DNA of 24,840 nt from a virus, in IMG/VR virus record IMGVR_UViG_3300027754_000414, positions 1 through 24,840 of that record. One strand, 5' to 3'. Shown piece after piece: positions 1 to 5,861 of the stretch (positions are counted from its first letter, which is position 1; each line of letters opens with the position of its first letter). Made by a program: the position numbers and the translations under genes. The notes under the pieces were generated by a model, which made no database searches, had not been told where the DNA came from, and saw nothing but the letters and a program-made list of their open reading frames with translations.

Positions 1-111
1 TGATGTTTTCCATGAGCTGTTGGTTGATATCGTTCCGAGCAACATACCAACAACAAACCCCAAACCGAAAGGGAGGATCAGAATTGGCCACGGGAAATAT
101 TTGTCACTCAC
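1..111 (-). CDS. Small membrane protein, 3' end cut by window edge
   Basis: A GTG start at 111 overlaps the TGA stop of the upstream coiled-coil gene (GTGA), and the frame stays open to the left edge, giving at least 37 residues. It begins VSDKYFPWPILILPFG and continues with a glycine-rich hydrophobic stretch (roughly residues 8-28), which should form one transmembrane helix, followed by a polar Thr/Ser/Asn segment. The tight stop/start overlap is typical of this operon and supports translation. Function is unknown. A small single-helix protein a few genes downstream of an endolysin could be a holin or other lysis accessory protein, but that is only inference from position. The C-terminus is missing. 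Confidence 0.55.
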   Translation of the reverse strand, partial: MSDKYFPWPILILPFGLGFVVGMLLGTISTNSSWKTS

Positions 112-425
112 GGCTTGGCCTCCTTGGATTTGTTCCACTTCTCAATCTCCATGTGCCACCCCATAAAGGCGGCAGCAGCGCATAGCGCATCCCCCGCCTC
201 CTCCAACCGCTTGATGCGGTCTTGTAACCCACGCACAACAACCACTCCCTGCTCGATTTCGTCTGTTCCAAGCAATTCTCGGAACTCTTCGCGGAGGCTG
301 ACTCTTTGATCGGCTTGCAATCGTGCAGTGTCGCGCTCTGCAATGAGCAATCGAATGCGGTCGTGGGCATCGACCAGTTCGTGTTCTAGCTCTACAAGAT
401 AGCTCGGCATAGTTTGCTTGTTCAT
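108..425 (-). CDS. Coiled-coil hypothetical protein (105 aa)
   Basis: ATG start at 425 overlaps the stop of the ribbon-helix-helix gene upstream (ATGA), and its own TGA overlaps the next start. Residues about 7-80 are strongly heptad-like and charged (ELEHELVDAHDRIRLLIAER, later LQDRIKRLEEAGDALCAAA), so a long alpha-helical coiled coil is expected. The tail is basic and polar. No membrane segment or catalytic motif is visible, and no family was recognised. Another minus-strand frame (104-370) and two plus-strand frames overlap it, but only this frame has the helical composition and the coupled start and stop. Confidence 0.6.
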   Translation of the reverse strand: MNKQTMPSYLVELEHELVDAHDRIRLLIAERDTARLQADQRVSLREEFRELLGTDEIEQGVVVVRGLQDRIKRLEEAGDALCAAAAFMGWHMEIEKWNKSKEAKP

Positions 426-559
426 GTTGTCATCTCCTTATCTAGCCACTCCCTAATGATCTTATCAGTTAGATGCTGGCTCTTAATTCCTTCTTTCTTG
501 CAATACTCTTTGAGTTTCTTGTGAGTGTCTTCTGATATTAGAATGGTTTTAGATTTCAT
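422..559 (-). CDS. Ribbon-helix-helix (Arc/CopG-like) DNA-binding protein, 45 aa
   Basis: ATG at 559, stop TGA at 424-422 overlapping the next ATG. The protein has the layout of a minimal ribbon-helix-helix regulator: a short beta strand (residues 3-9, KSKTILIS), helix A (about 10-24, EDTHKKLKEYCKKEG), a turn, and helix B (about 27-43, SQHLTDKIIREWLDKEM). Family knowledge: such proteins dimerise, insert the paired N-terminal strands into the DNA major groove and bind palindromic operators, often repressing their own operon. Here it lies in the operon whose promoter carries a 12-bp palindrome (see 2587-2616), so autoregulation is plausible. It is lysine-rich. It could instead be an orphan antitoxin, but no toxin gene is seen next to it. 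Confidence 0.7.
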   Translation of the reverse strand: MKSKTILISEDTHKKLKEYCKKEGIKSQHLTDKIIREWLDKEMTT

Positions 560-627
560 TTTACATCCGCCGTCTTGAGTGTGATGTGGGTGGTGGCTGT
601 CACGTTGATGGTTTTTGGTTTGGTCAT
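556..627 (-). CDS. Possible 23-aa leader peptide
   Basis: ATG at 627, TGA at 558-556 overlapping the ATG of the ribbon-helix-helix gene (ATGA). The product is Thr-rich (MTKPKTINVTATTHITLKTA plus three residues). The main support is the same four-base stop/start overlap used by the neighbours. Its DNA contains AAAACCATCAAC, also found in the leader of the gene starting at 1949, so this stretch may be an untranslated leader rather than a gene. Function unknown. Confidence 0.3.
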   Translation of the reverse strand: MTKPKTINVTATTHITLKTADVK

Positions 628-631
628 TAAC

Positions 632-1423
632 TTATGAATTGATAAACATACGCTTCAATTGAGCCCCTTTTTTAGTGTCTGGCAAAGAGGATATTGAATT
701 GATTGGTGGCACAACACGCATCAAGCAACCTTTATACAGATGATCCGTGTACCCTCTAAAATGCTTTCTTACGTTTTTCCCTTTTCTGGTATGTTGCGAC
801 ACTTGAGAAATAACAGATTGCAATTTATTTAGACCCGGAGGCTTTGTTCTAACTGATAACAGTGAATCAAGCATATCTTCAGTGACTGAGCATAAGATTG
901 GTTGCGCTCCGGTTTCAAATGCAATTTCAACAGTCCAGCAGTATTCAAGGAAGCATTGAACACCAATTAGAGATGGAACAACCGATGAAAGCTTAAAGCC
1001 AGATTCAACGAATCCATCAAACGATTCATTTGATAGGTCTGAATTATGTTCGTTTAACACCTTCCAATGAATTCCGTCATTTGATACTCCAAGCAGTTCG
1101 CCAACTGTATCAGTTCCAAGCACTCCGACTTTAATTTTGCATGAATACCTAGAGTATCTTTTTCCTCTTAAAGCTTCAGCAGTTGTTTTCTTTGCATGAA
1201 CAAACGTTATACCACTATCAACAATGGTCTTCCGATCATCACTTAATTGATTTATAGCAATTGCGGTGTCCAGTTTGTTGGTTAATGCGTCAAATGTTCC
1301 GTCTAAATAGTAAAAATCAACCGCTGATTTATCTATTAGCATATCAATGCAAATGGGAGGAAGTTTGCTTTTCTGGCCACGTTCTGCTGCTCTTATAATG
1401 TAGTTTTCAATTTGAGTGCTCAC
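632..1423 (-). CDS. AT-rich hypothetical protein (263 aa, ORFan)
   Basis: The GTG at 1423 overlaps the TGA of the endolysin gene (GTGA). I prefer it to the longer in-frame opening at 1498, which would run through the endolysin C-terminus. The protein starts VSTQIENYIIRAAERGQK and has a mixed alpha/beta look: an early segment KLPPICIDMLIDKSAVDFYY, a centre rich in Ser/Asn/Glu, and a basic C-terminal part (QHTRKGKNVRKHFRGYTDHL) that could bind nucleic acid. No catalytic motif, signal peptide or membrane helix is obvious. The DNA is visibly more AT-rich than the recombination genes, which fits a recently acquired accessory (moron-type) gene. No family recognised. Confidence 0.7.
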   Translation of the reverse strand: MSTQIENYIIRAAERGQKSKLPPICIDMLIDKSAVDFYYLDGTFDALTNKLDTAIAINQLSDDRKTIVDSGITFVHAKKTTAEALRGKRYSRYSCKIKVGVLGTDTVGELLGVSNDGIHWKVLNEHNSDLSNESFDGFVESGFKLSSVVPSLIGVQCFLEYCWTVEIAFETGAQPILCSVTEDMLDSLLSVRTKPPGLNKLQSVISQVSQHTRKGKNVRKHFRGYTDHLYKGCLMRVVPPINSISSLPDTKKGAQLKRMFINS

Positions 1424-1758
1424 TTGATTTCCTTCTTTACTTTGTTCCAGTAAGCCACCGTCGCCGTCTTGCGGTCTCCAGTCGGGCCCCCATTCCAAAT
1501 CCGCGCTGCTTCCTCGTTGGTCTTACCGGCAGCGTACCGGCTGAGATAAATCTCGCAAACTCGACGAGCCGCAACTCGGTTTGTCATTTGTGCGTGAGTG
1601 TAGCTGGTGCCAGCAATCCGGTTTGCGTCCACTACAACCGCTCTGTGGATCTGGAGCGCACCGATTGCCAGTCCAGCGTCTCCAACTGCTAGATCAGGGT
1701 TCCGGCAACCGCCGGTCTCCACGGTGATGAGTGCTGCGATCAAAGGTCCGAGGTTCAT
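1420..1758 (-). CDS. Endolysin-like lysozyme / lytic transglycosylase (112 aa)
   Basis: Predicted peptidoglycan glycan-strand hydrolase. The likely catalytic acid is E14 in LIAALITVETGG. It is followed by the SLT/lysozyme-type block GDAGLAIGALQIH (residues 27-38) and a C-terminal ARIWNGGPTG (85-94) plus YWNKVKK, which matches the WNGG region of small phage lysozyme-like proteins. It has no signal peptide or SAR helix, so it would need a holin to reach the murein; holin-like genes lie far away at 15.1-15.4 kb. ATG at 1758 overlaps the upstream stop (ATGA), and its stop overlaps the next GTG. A virion-associated murein hydrolase is the alternative, but the position outside the tail cluster argues for lysis. 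Confidence 0.75.
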   Translation of the reverse strand: MNLGPLIAALITVETGGCRNPDLAVGDAGLAIGALQIHRAVVVDANRIAGTSYTHAQMTNRVAARRVCEIYLSRYAAGKTNEEAARIWNGGPTGDRKTATVAYWNKVKKEIK

Positions 1759-1949
1759 CGGAGACCTTTCATAAAAGCGGCTGCCTTTGCTTGGTACAAC
1801 TCGTCTGCTGAGAGCAGTCGGCCAGAGTTGTCGGTGATCCCGATTAACTCCCGAGTATGGAGCCAGACCTCCCGCGCTCTTAGAGCCTCAAGGATAGAGG
1901 AGTGCTGGCTAAGTGATTTGCTGTTCTTGTCTTTGCAATGGTATCGCAT
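1755..1949 (-). CDS. Small hypothetical protein (64 aa)
   Basis: ATG at 1949, preceded by AAATACC, a leader also found before the 2227 gene. It ends in a TGA that overlaps the endolysin ATG. The product (MRYHCKDKNSKSLSQHSSIL then an Arg/Glu/Leu-rich helix and SADELYQAKAAAFMKGLR) looks helical and slightly basic. No motif or membrane segment is seen and no family was recognised. Coupling to the endolysin start suggests co-translation. Confidence 0.55.
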   Translation of the reverse strand: MRYHCKDKNSKSLSQHSSILEALRAREVWLHTRELIGITDNSGRLLSADELYQAKAAAFMKGLR

Positions 1950-1972
1950 GGTATTTAATGGTGTTGATGGTT

Positions 1973-2227
1973 TTAGTTCAAGATCTCACAAGCGGAGAGC
2001 CGCTTCTTGGCTCCCACCTCGCGGCAGGAAATGCTGTTGCCGTTGTAACGCTGGCGACTGGCTCCAGTGCGGCTCATATCAGACTTCGGAGACTCTCCGT
2101 TGATTTCCAGCACCTCGACAACCAGAGCCATTTTCTCAGAAGTCTTGGTTGCTTTGGCGGTGATGGTGACTCCACGCCAACCGGCAGGAGTAAAAACGGA
2201 TGCGGTGTATTTGATTTCGATGGTCAT
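1973..2227 (-). CDS. Small hypothetical protein (84 aa)
   Basis: ATG at 2227 preceded by ATCAAATACC with no Shine-Dalgarno sequence. Residues 1-45 alternate hydrophobic and polar positions (MTIEIKYTASVFTPAGWRGV, ITAKATKTSEKMALVVEVLE), suggesting a small beta sheet. The C-terminal 35 residues are basic and low in hydrophobics and may be disordered. Not recognised. Plus-strand frames across this region (1828-2306) are shadows: they lack linked starts and have implausible compositions. Confidence 0.5.
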   Translation of the reverse strand: MTIEIKYTASVFTPAGWRGVTITAKATKTSEKMALVVEVLEINGESPKSDMSRTGASRQRYNGNSISCREVGAKKRLSACEILN

Positions 2228-2286
2228 GGTATTTGATGGTATGAGTTATGGTTTGCGCGTTGGAGAGTCGCGCCCCTCTGGGGAAA

Positions 2287-2541
2287 TTAGACGTACTTGT
2301 TTTTGATGCAGTAGGAGACCAGATTCGCTCGGCTCCCTTCGATTACCTTTCCGGTGAACTCTCCGCTCCGGTCAATCTGGTTGATGTAGCTGACTGTCTT
2401 GCCGTCTCGGTTGATCTCTCCGATCAGATTCTCCGCTGCTGCTTCCTTCTTCTCAATCCGGTCCATGTAGCGGTCTTCGGCAGCAACTCGGCGGTTAGAC
2501 TTAGCGTTTAGGAGGGCTTCTAGTTCGCAAATTTCGTTCAT
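2287..2541 (-). CDS. First gene of the leftward endolysin/regulator operon (84 aa)
   Basis: ATG at 2541 is the first start downstream of the promoter at 2587-2616, about 40 nt after the expected transcription start. The start context is AAATACG-ATG. Residues 1-42 form a charged helix (MNEICELEALLNAKSNRRVA, EDRYMDRIEKKEAAAENLIG); residues 45-84 look like a small beta domain (DGKTVSYINQIDRSGEFTGK). Function unknown. A 59-nt spacer with a weak 4-bp GC hairpin (2273-2283) separates it from the next gene. Confidence 0.55.
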   Translation of the reverse strand: MNEICELEALLNAKSNRRVAAEDRYMDRIEKKEAAAENLIGEINRDGKTVSYINQIDRSGEFTGKVIEGSRANLVSYCIKNKYV

Positions 2542-2586
2542 CGTATTTTTTAGTTTTTCTTAGGCTTCGTTGCCTTCGATGTGGAT

Positions 2587-2616
2587 ACCATAAACCCATC
2601 GTTGGGATATCGTCAA
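2587..2616 (-). promoter_or_regulatory. Sigma70-like promoter with palindromic operator, left operon
   Basis: Minus strand: TTGACG (2616-2611, 5/6 match to the -35 consensus), an 18-nt spacer, then TATGGT (2592-2587, 4/6 match to the -10). The spacer contains the palindrome-like CCCAACGATGGG. It sits in the only sizeable non-coding stretch on the left side and points at the gene starting at 2541. Aligned without gaps, 20 of 30 positions match the promoter at 5862-5890, including the palindrome, so a shared regulator is likely. Promoter activity is inferred. Confidence 0.6.
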
Positions 2617-2661
2617 CAGCAGATTACATTTTTCTTCAGATTTATTTCAGAGGCTCTAAAA

Positions 2662-2676
2662 TCAGCGAAATGCTGA
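2662..2676 (-). terminator. Weak intrinsic-terminator-like hairpin after the recombination operon
   Basis: Read on the minus strand: a 5-bp stem TCAGC/GCTGA with loop ATTTC, followed directly by TTTTAG. The stem is short, so termination may be partial or may need the larger structure just upstream (2678-2746). It lies between rusA and the next promoter, where the end of the recombination transcript would be expected. Nothing else coding is seen in the non-coding gap 2542-2753. Confidence 0.35.
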
Positions 2677-2677
2677 G

Positions 2678-2746
2678 GAAATCGCGGTGTTTCGTGCGGT
2701 GACCCCACCTGTCGCAGGATCTCCCTGCGCACCATTCCGCGATTTC
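2678..2746 (-). other. Non-coding inverted-repeat structure downstream of rusA (possible structured RNA)
   Basis: A perfect 10-bp inverted repeat (GAAATCGCGG at 2678-2687 and CCGCGATTTC at 2737-2746) encloses a perfect 6-bp hairpin (CGCAGG 2713-2718, loop ATCTC, CCTGCG 2724-2729) and a 4-bp hairpin (GGTG 2698-2701 / CACC 2706-2709). The segment begins only 7 nt after the rusA stop. The layout resembles a three-way junction: a closing stem with two arms. No known riboswitch or ribozyme was recognised. It may be a terminator module, a transcript-protecting 3' structure or a protein-binding DNA site. Confidence 0.5.
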
Positions 2747-2753
2747 TGAGAGG

Positions 2754-3176
2754 CTAGTCAGCCGAGATACTTACGCTGCATCCGACAGCGTTGAGCGCGT
2801 ACGTTTTCGTAGCGGTGATCTCGCAGATTTGCGAGTCATCCAGCCAGATCCGTTGAGTGTCCGTGATCGCGTCCGTAACGGCTTTGATGAGGTTGTCCAA
2901 ATCCGGCTTTTTGCAATGCCAGACTGGTGATTTCGGCTTCGGTACACCGTGCTTGTCCAGATGCACCTTTGGTCTCGGCAGGAAGAAGTCTAGCTGGATG
3001 CGAACAACTCCCGCTATAATTGATTCTGGAGCGTTGGCGACGGCTTGTCGCCTAACCTCTTGCTTCCAAGCCTCAGCTCCGTCTGGCGTGTAAACTCCGG
3101 CGTGACCACCGCGCACAAACGCTTTTACCCGAGGTTGCGCCTTCGGGATTCCCGCGACAAAAAAGCTAAGATTCAT
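2754..3176 (-). CDS. rusA: RusA-family Holliday junction resolvase (140 aa)
   Basis: Resolves branched DNA, such as recombination or replication intermediates, before packaging. The diagnostic block KKPDLDNLIKAVTDAI followed by WLDDSQI is present. D92, D94 and D113 have the same spacing as catalytic D70, D72 and D91 of E. coli RusA, and K98 matches its essential lysine. The length is near that of the family (about 120 aa). I chose the ATG at 3176 (MNLSFFVAGIPKAQPR), which begins right at the conserved fold. The longer open frame to 3272 would run through the upstream SSB-like gene. The start overlaps that gene's end by 11 nt. Last gene of the recombination operon. Confidence 0.9.
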   Translation of the reverse strand: MNLSFFVAGIPKAQPRVKAFVRGGHAGVYTPDGAEAWKQEVRRQAVANAPESIIAGVVRIQLDFFLPRPKVHLDKHGVPKPKSPVWHCKKPDLDNLIKAVTDAITDTQRIWLDDSQICEITATKTYALNAVGCSVSISAD

Positions 3177-3495
3177 GTCCTGAAGGAATGATCTCGCTGA
3201 TGCGTCCGGTGATCCGAGGATTAGCGTACCACCAGCCGGTGGAACTCTTATCCGCGACGGCATCGCAGTCACCGTCGAACATAATATGTGTCCCCTCGAT
3301 AAGCAGATTTACCGAGTCCATATCCTCTGCGTCAAAAGATCGGAACGTGACCCGTTGAGCATACGGCTTCCCGTTGCCCAACGTGCGTTTTTCAAACTCA
3401 ATCACGGCAATCAGGAACTGTTTGCCATCGTCGGTCGTGATGATCTCAGCGTCTGAGTGGAGCCGCCCAAAGCCACGCGCCCATAGATGCCTCAT
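3166..3495 (-). CDS. OB-fold single-stranded-DNA-binding-like protein (109 aa)
   Basis: The pattern resembles a bacterial SSB OB-fold: an N-terminal strand with GFGRLHSDAEI, a GKQFLIAVIEFE strand, a basic loop (KRTLGNGKPYAQRVTFRSF), a LLIEGTHIMFDGD strand where SSB has its 'kG-V-V-G' strand, and a closing strand with an aromatic cluster (GWWYANPRITGRI). No acidic C-terminal tip of the canonical SSB type is seen. Its position between the nuclease/annealase genes and rusA fits a role in coating single strands. ATG at 3495 overlaps the upstream stop (ATGA). Assignment is by fold pattern only, without close similarity to a named SSB. Confidence 0.6.
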   Translation of the reverse strand: MRHLWARGFGRLHSDAEIITTDDGKQFLIAVIEFEKRTLGNGKPYAQRVTFRSFDAEDMDSVNLLIEGTHIMFDGDCDAVADKSSTGWWYANPRITGRISEIIPSGHES

Positions 3496-3926
3496 CGAGT
3501 AAATCCCTCCAATCGAGCGGGAGAGTAGCTTGGGGATTTCGCAATCTTCCCGTCAGACCTCCGTACAATGTGTCGATTGTCCCCAACGCGAGTTGACCGG
3601 CAGTCAGCGGGAATGCAGTCAATCTCATCGTCCGTCCAGACTTTGGACATATTAGATCGGTGGATCTCGCAAAACGCTGCGTCCACTTGATGCGGTGAGA
3701 ATCCAGCGGCTAGAGCGGCTCCGTACACCACATAGAGAAGGTCGCCAACAGCGTCGAGGTACTCTTTCGGGTTGGTTGCTTCAGCGAGTTCTTGAGCCTC
3801 CTCGTCGATGAGACGATACCGGAGGTTTTGAGTCACCGGATCTGGGAGGATGGGACGCTGCGGAACAAGTTGCTGGTACGTTTTCATAAACTCGCGAACG
3901 AGTTCCATTGGATGGGTTTGATTCAT
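3492..3926 (-). CDS. MazG-like nucleotide pyrophosphohydrolase (144 aa)
   Basis: Belongs by motif to the all-alpha NTP pyrophosphohydrolase superfamily (MazG / phosphoribosyl-ATP pyrophosphatase type), which hydrolyses NTPs to NMP and pyrophosphate using Mg2+. The metal-binding pattern is present: E42-E43-x-x-E46 in YRLIDEEAQELAEA and D58-x3-D62 in YLDAVGDLLYVVYGAA. The family-typical HRSNMSKV (89-96) and the C-terminal DGKIAKSPSYSPA are also visible. In phages such enzymes may clean or remodel nucleotide pools or interfere with host alarmone signalling; which applies here cannot be told. ATG at 3926 overlaps the nuclease stop, and its stop overlaps the next start. Substrate unknown. Confidence 0.85.
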   Translation of the reverse strand: MNQTHPMELVREFMKTYQQLVPQRPILPDPVTQNLRYRLIDEEAQELAEATNPKEYLDAVGDLLYVVYGAALAAGFSPHQVDAAFCEIHRSNMSKVWTDDEIDCIPADCRSTRVGDNRHIVRRSDGKIAKSPSYSPARLEGFTR

Positions 3927-5038
3927 TTGATTCGGGTCAATGTGGGCTGTCCGGTTTTGCTTTCAGTGCAACCGTCGAGGAGCGCGGCTAGTTTGGATTC
4001 TAACTCGCGGCCTTTGGTCTGGGTTGCGAGTTTGACTGCGTCTTTGAGCTTGGTCTTGTTAATCGTGATCGCAGAGCTTAGTTGCTCGTAGGTTCCAAGT
4101 TCCAAGAATCGAGACGCAACTATTTCAGGAGTCGTAATAGACTCGCGGACAGATCCGTCTTTAAGCGTCCATCCTTCGATAGTTTCTCCCTCGCCTAAAC
4201 GCCGTCGAGCTTCAGACTTACAAGCTTCGATCACTGCCTCCGCTTGAGCCGCTCTGTCGAGGAATTGCGCCAGATGGATGGATGTTAGGGTCGCAGCAAT
4301 CGCGTCCGGCGTGATGCCTTCTGGAGCGTTTGAGAGCGGTCCCGTAACCGCCAGTTCCCGCGCTTCGGAGCAGTACGGTTTGCCTTTGCAGTACTTGCAA
4401 GCGGACTCAGATGGAGTGCGCGGTTGGTCCGGTTGCATGATCGCGGCCATCAGCGACTGCGACTCGCGTACCGCAGCCATCAAGTCTCCCAACTCGTAAG
4501 ATGCAACGCTTGGAGGTCCAGCTAGAGGTTGGACGATTGCAACCGTGATTTCTTCCAGCGTGAATCCAAAAGACTCATGCAGGAGCGCAACCAAACACCG
4601 CAACTGGAGGTTTTCCGCTGCGTTCTCGACGGTCCCGCGACCGGACTTGTAGTCGATGATAAGAGCGCGGCCCCCCTCGACGTAAACAACGTCAGGTTTA
4701 CCAGACCAGAGTCGCTTGTCTTCTTCGCCAAGACCGTAGTTCTGGAGGCTCCACAGCCGCTTCTCGCGGAAGACTTGCGGCTCCTCGGTGGAGGTCGCAA
4801 ACACTTGTTTGACTAACTCCAGTTCCTGCTCGCGGCATCGATCAATAATGTAGGTCTCGTCTGTCGTTAGATTCTCAACCGGCTCCAGCCCCAGAGCGGC
4901 GTGGATGCGGTTTCCGGTCGCAGCGTCTCCGCTAGACTCAGTCTCTGCAATTACCTTCTCCAGTTGCCAACTACCGAGACAAGCAGCGTAGCGGCTTGCT
5001 GCGGACGCGCTCGGGAGACCATCGCGCTCATCAGTCAT
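3923..5038 (-). CDS. RecB-family PD-(D/E)XK exonuclease with Cas4/AddB-like Fe-S cysteines (371 aa)
   Basis: Probable 5'-3' exonuclease partner of Bet, resembling phage DUF2800-type proteins. In order: C20 (SRYAACLGSW), the GxxxH-type motif (TGNRIHAAL, H46), D116 (GKPDVVYV), D129-Y-K131 in ALIIDYKSG, and Q145 (the RecB Q-box), then C214-x2-C217-x5-C223 (CKYCKGKPYC). One upstream plus three downstream cysteines is the 4Fe-4S clasp layout of Cas4/AddB nucleases. The C-terminal part (230-371) is helical and may contact Bet. I chose the ATG at 5038, which overlaps the bet stop by 8 nt, rather than the long open frame to 5236, whose N-terminus overlaps bet. Confidence 0.88.
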   Translation of the reverse strand: MTDERDGLPSASAASRYAACLGSWQLEKVIAETESSGDAATGNRIHAALGLEPVENLTTDETYIIDRCREQELELVKQVFATSTEEPQVFREKRLWSLQNYGLGEEDKRLWSGKPDVVYVEGGRALIIDYKSGRGTVENAAENLQLRCLVALLHESFGFTLEEITVAIVQPLAGPPSVASYELGDLMAAVRESQSLMAAIMQPDQPRTPSESACKYCKGKPYCSEARELAVTGPLSNAPEGITPDAIAATLTSIHLAQFLDRAAQAEAVIEACKSEARRRLGEGETIEGWTLKDGSVRESITTPEIVASRFLELGTYEQLSSAITINKTKLKDAVKLATQTKGRELESKLAALLDGCTESKTGQPTLTRIK

Positions 5039-5714
5039 TGGACTTCCCTTCGTGCAAGATTGCTTCGGTGGGTTGGACCGTAGCGGTAGGAATCGGGTTA
5101 TTCTCGGGCTGGTACTCGTTGGGCTGGATCTCGACTTTAGGCTCCAACTTGCTCCTAAAAATTGGGCGCGACGGTGTGACGTTGACTTGCACTGAAGGAA
5201 CAGCCTCCTCGTCGTCCACGATCCCGCTGAAGCCAAACGCTACGCGAGCGCATTGAATTAACGCTTTATGTCGAAGCATCCTGCGAGGGTTGACCTTCCA
5301 CGGCTCGCTGTTCCGGTTGCACTCCGAAAAGTATTCGGTGACTTCCACCGGATGAGACCGCTCTTTATGGTGGATCGTAGCGGTTACGCTAAACGGCTTG
5401 CCGTCTTTGTCCTCGGTCTTGAACTCGATGCCGTCAAACTGCGGATGCGAGTTCATCATTTTGATCCAGCCATCGACGCTGACCACTGGCTGAATGCCGC
5501 CGTTTCGAGCGGGAAAAGCGTAGATTTCGCGCGTAAACGGGTTCAAGCCGTACTGGTTAGCAACCACCACAAACGAGAGCATCTCCTCGTTCGTTGCTTT
5601 GGGCATCAAAGTCGAGCGAAGAGTCTCCAAAAGCTTGGCTGGCTCAACGCTAAATTTGCTCGCCATTACGGCCAGCGCGGACTGTTTCTGACTTGGTATT
5701 AGTTCGTTTTTCAT
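5031..5714 (-). CDS. bet: Bet/RecT-family single-strand annealing protein (227 aa)
   Basis: Anneals complementary single strands during phage recombination. Very close in pattern to lambda Bet across the core: VANQYGLNPFTREIYAFP (51-68), GGIQPVVSVDGW (72-83), QFDGIEF (92-98), then PWKVNPRRMLRHKALIQCAR (138-157) and AFGFSGI. The C-terminal 60 residues are Pro/Asn/Gln-rich and probably flexible, and may hold the interaction site for the exonuclease or SSB. The start is the ATG at 5714 (MKNELIPSQ), preceded by a GGAAG-like sequence. The GTG at 5786 would add a basic stretch not found in Bet. It overlaps the upstream 66-aa gene by 65 nt and the exonuclease gene by 8 nt. Confidence 0.93.
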   Translation of the reverse strand: MKNELIPSQKQSALAVMASKFSVEPAKLLETLRSTLMPKATNEEMLSFVVVANQYGLNPFTREIYAFPARNGGIQPVVSVDGWIKMMNSHPQFDGIEFKTEDKDGKPFSVTATIHHKERSHPVEVTEYFSECNRNSEPWKVNPRRMLRHKALIQCARVAFGFSGIVDDEEAVPSVQVNVTPSRPIFRSKLEPKVEIQPNEYQPENNPIPTATVQPTEAILHEGKSND

Positions 5715-5850
5715 AGGTCTTCGGCCTTCCACCTTTCCTGCCATTTTGGCGAGAAGCAGAGGCTTTTGCCGTTGATTTGGACCCACCTAACTCCCTCGCT
5801 AGATCGCGGAGGCTTGCGGCAAAAATGCAGTTGCAGGAGGGACATTTCAT
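5650..5850 (-). CDS. Small cysteine-motif, basic protein (66 aa)
   Basis: First gene after the promoter at 5862-5890. N-terminal C3-x2-C6-x-C8 (MKCPSCNCIF) could hold a metal. The middle (ASRQNGRKGGRPK, about residues 32-45) is a basic segment of the 'NGRKGGRPK' type found in small DNA-binding or regulatory proteins of phages and some Gram-negative bacteria. A likely nucleic-acid binder controlling or assisting the recombination operon, but function is not established. Its last 21 codons overlap the start of bet in another frame, so the C-terminus is constrained by bet. ATG at 5850; 11 nt from the -10 box, so the transcript would have almost no leader. Confidence 0.6.
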   Translation of the reverse strand: MKCPSCNCIFAASLRDLARELGGSKSTAKASASRQNGRKGGRPKTYEKRTNTKSETVRAGRNGEQI

Positions 5851-5861
5851 CGACAGGGAGA

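Noticed and set aside
104-370. 88-aa minus-strand frame overlapping the coiled-coil gene
   Set aside because: Ser/Arg/Cys-rich shadow composition with no coupled start; the 105-aa frame links to both neighbours by four-base overlaps.
2273-2283. CCCC-AGA-GGGG hairpin after the 84-aa gene as a terminator
   Set aside because: Only four base pairs with a 3-nt loop and no U run; too weak to call.
2678-2746. Hammerhead ribozyme, because CACGAAACACC (minus strand) contains the GAAA core and flanks a closing stem
   Set aside because: The second obligatory core CUGANGA is missing between the two hairpins (the bases there read ACAGGTG), and no UH cleavage site is placed correctly.
3923-5236. 437-residue version of the nuclease starting at 5236
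   Set aside because: Its first 66 residues overlap bet and have shadow-like Ser/Arg/Thr composition; the ATG at 5038 begins just before the conserved Cys and matches the operon's short-overlap style.
5268-5702. 144-aa plus-strand ORF opposite bet, and other long plus-strand ORFs (6532-7002, 17824-18495, 14420-14947)
   Set aside because: All lie antisense to well-supported minus-strand genes and show no protein-family pattern or linked neighbours.
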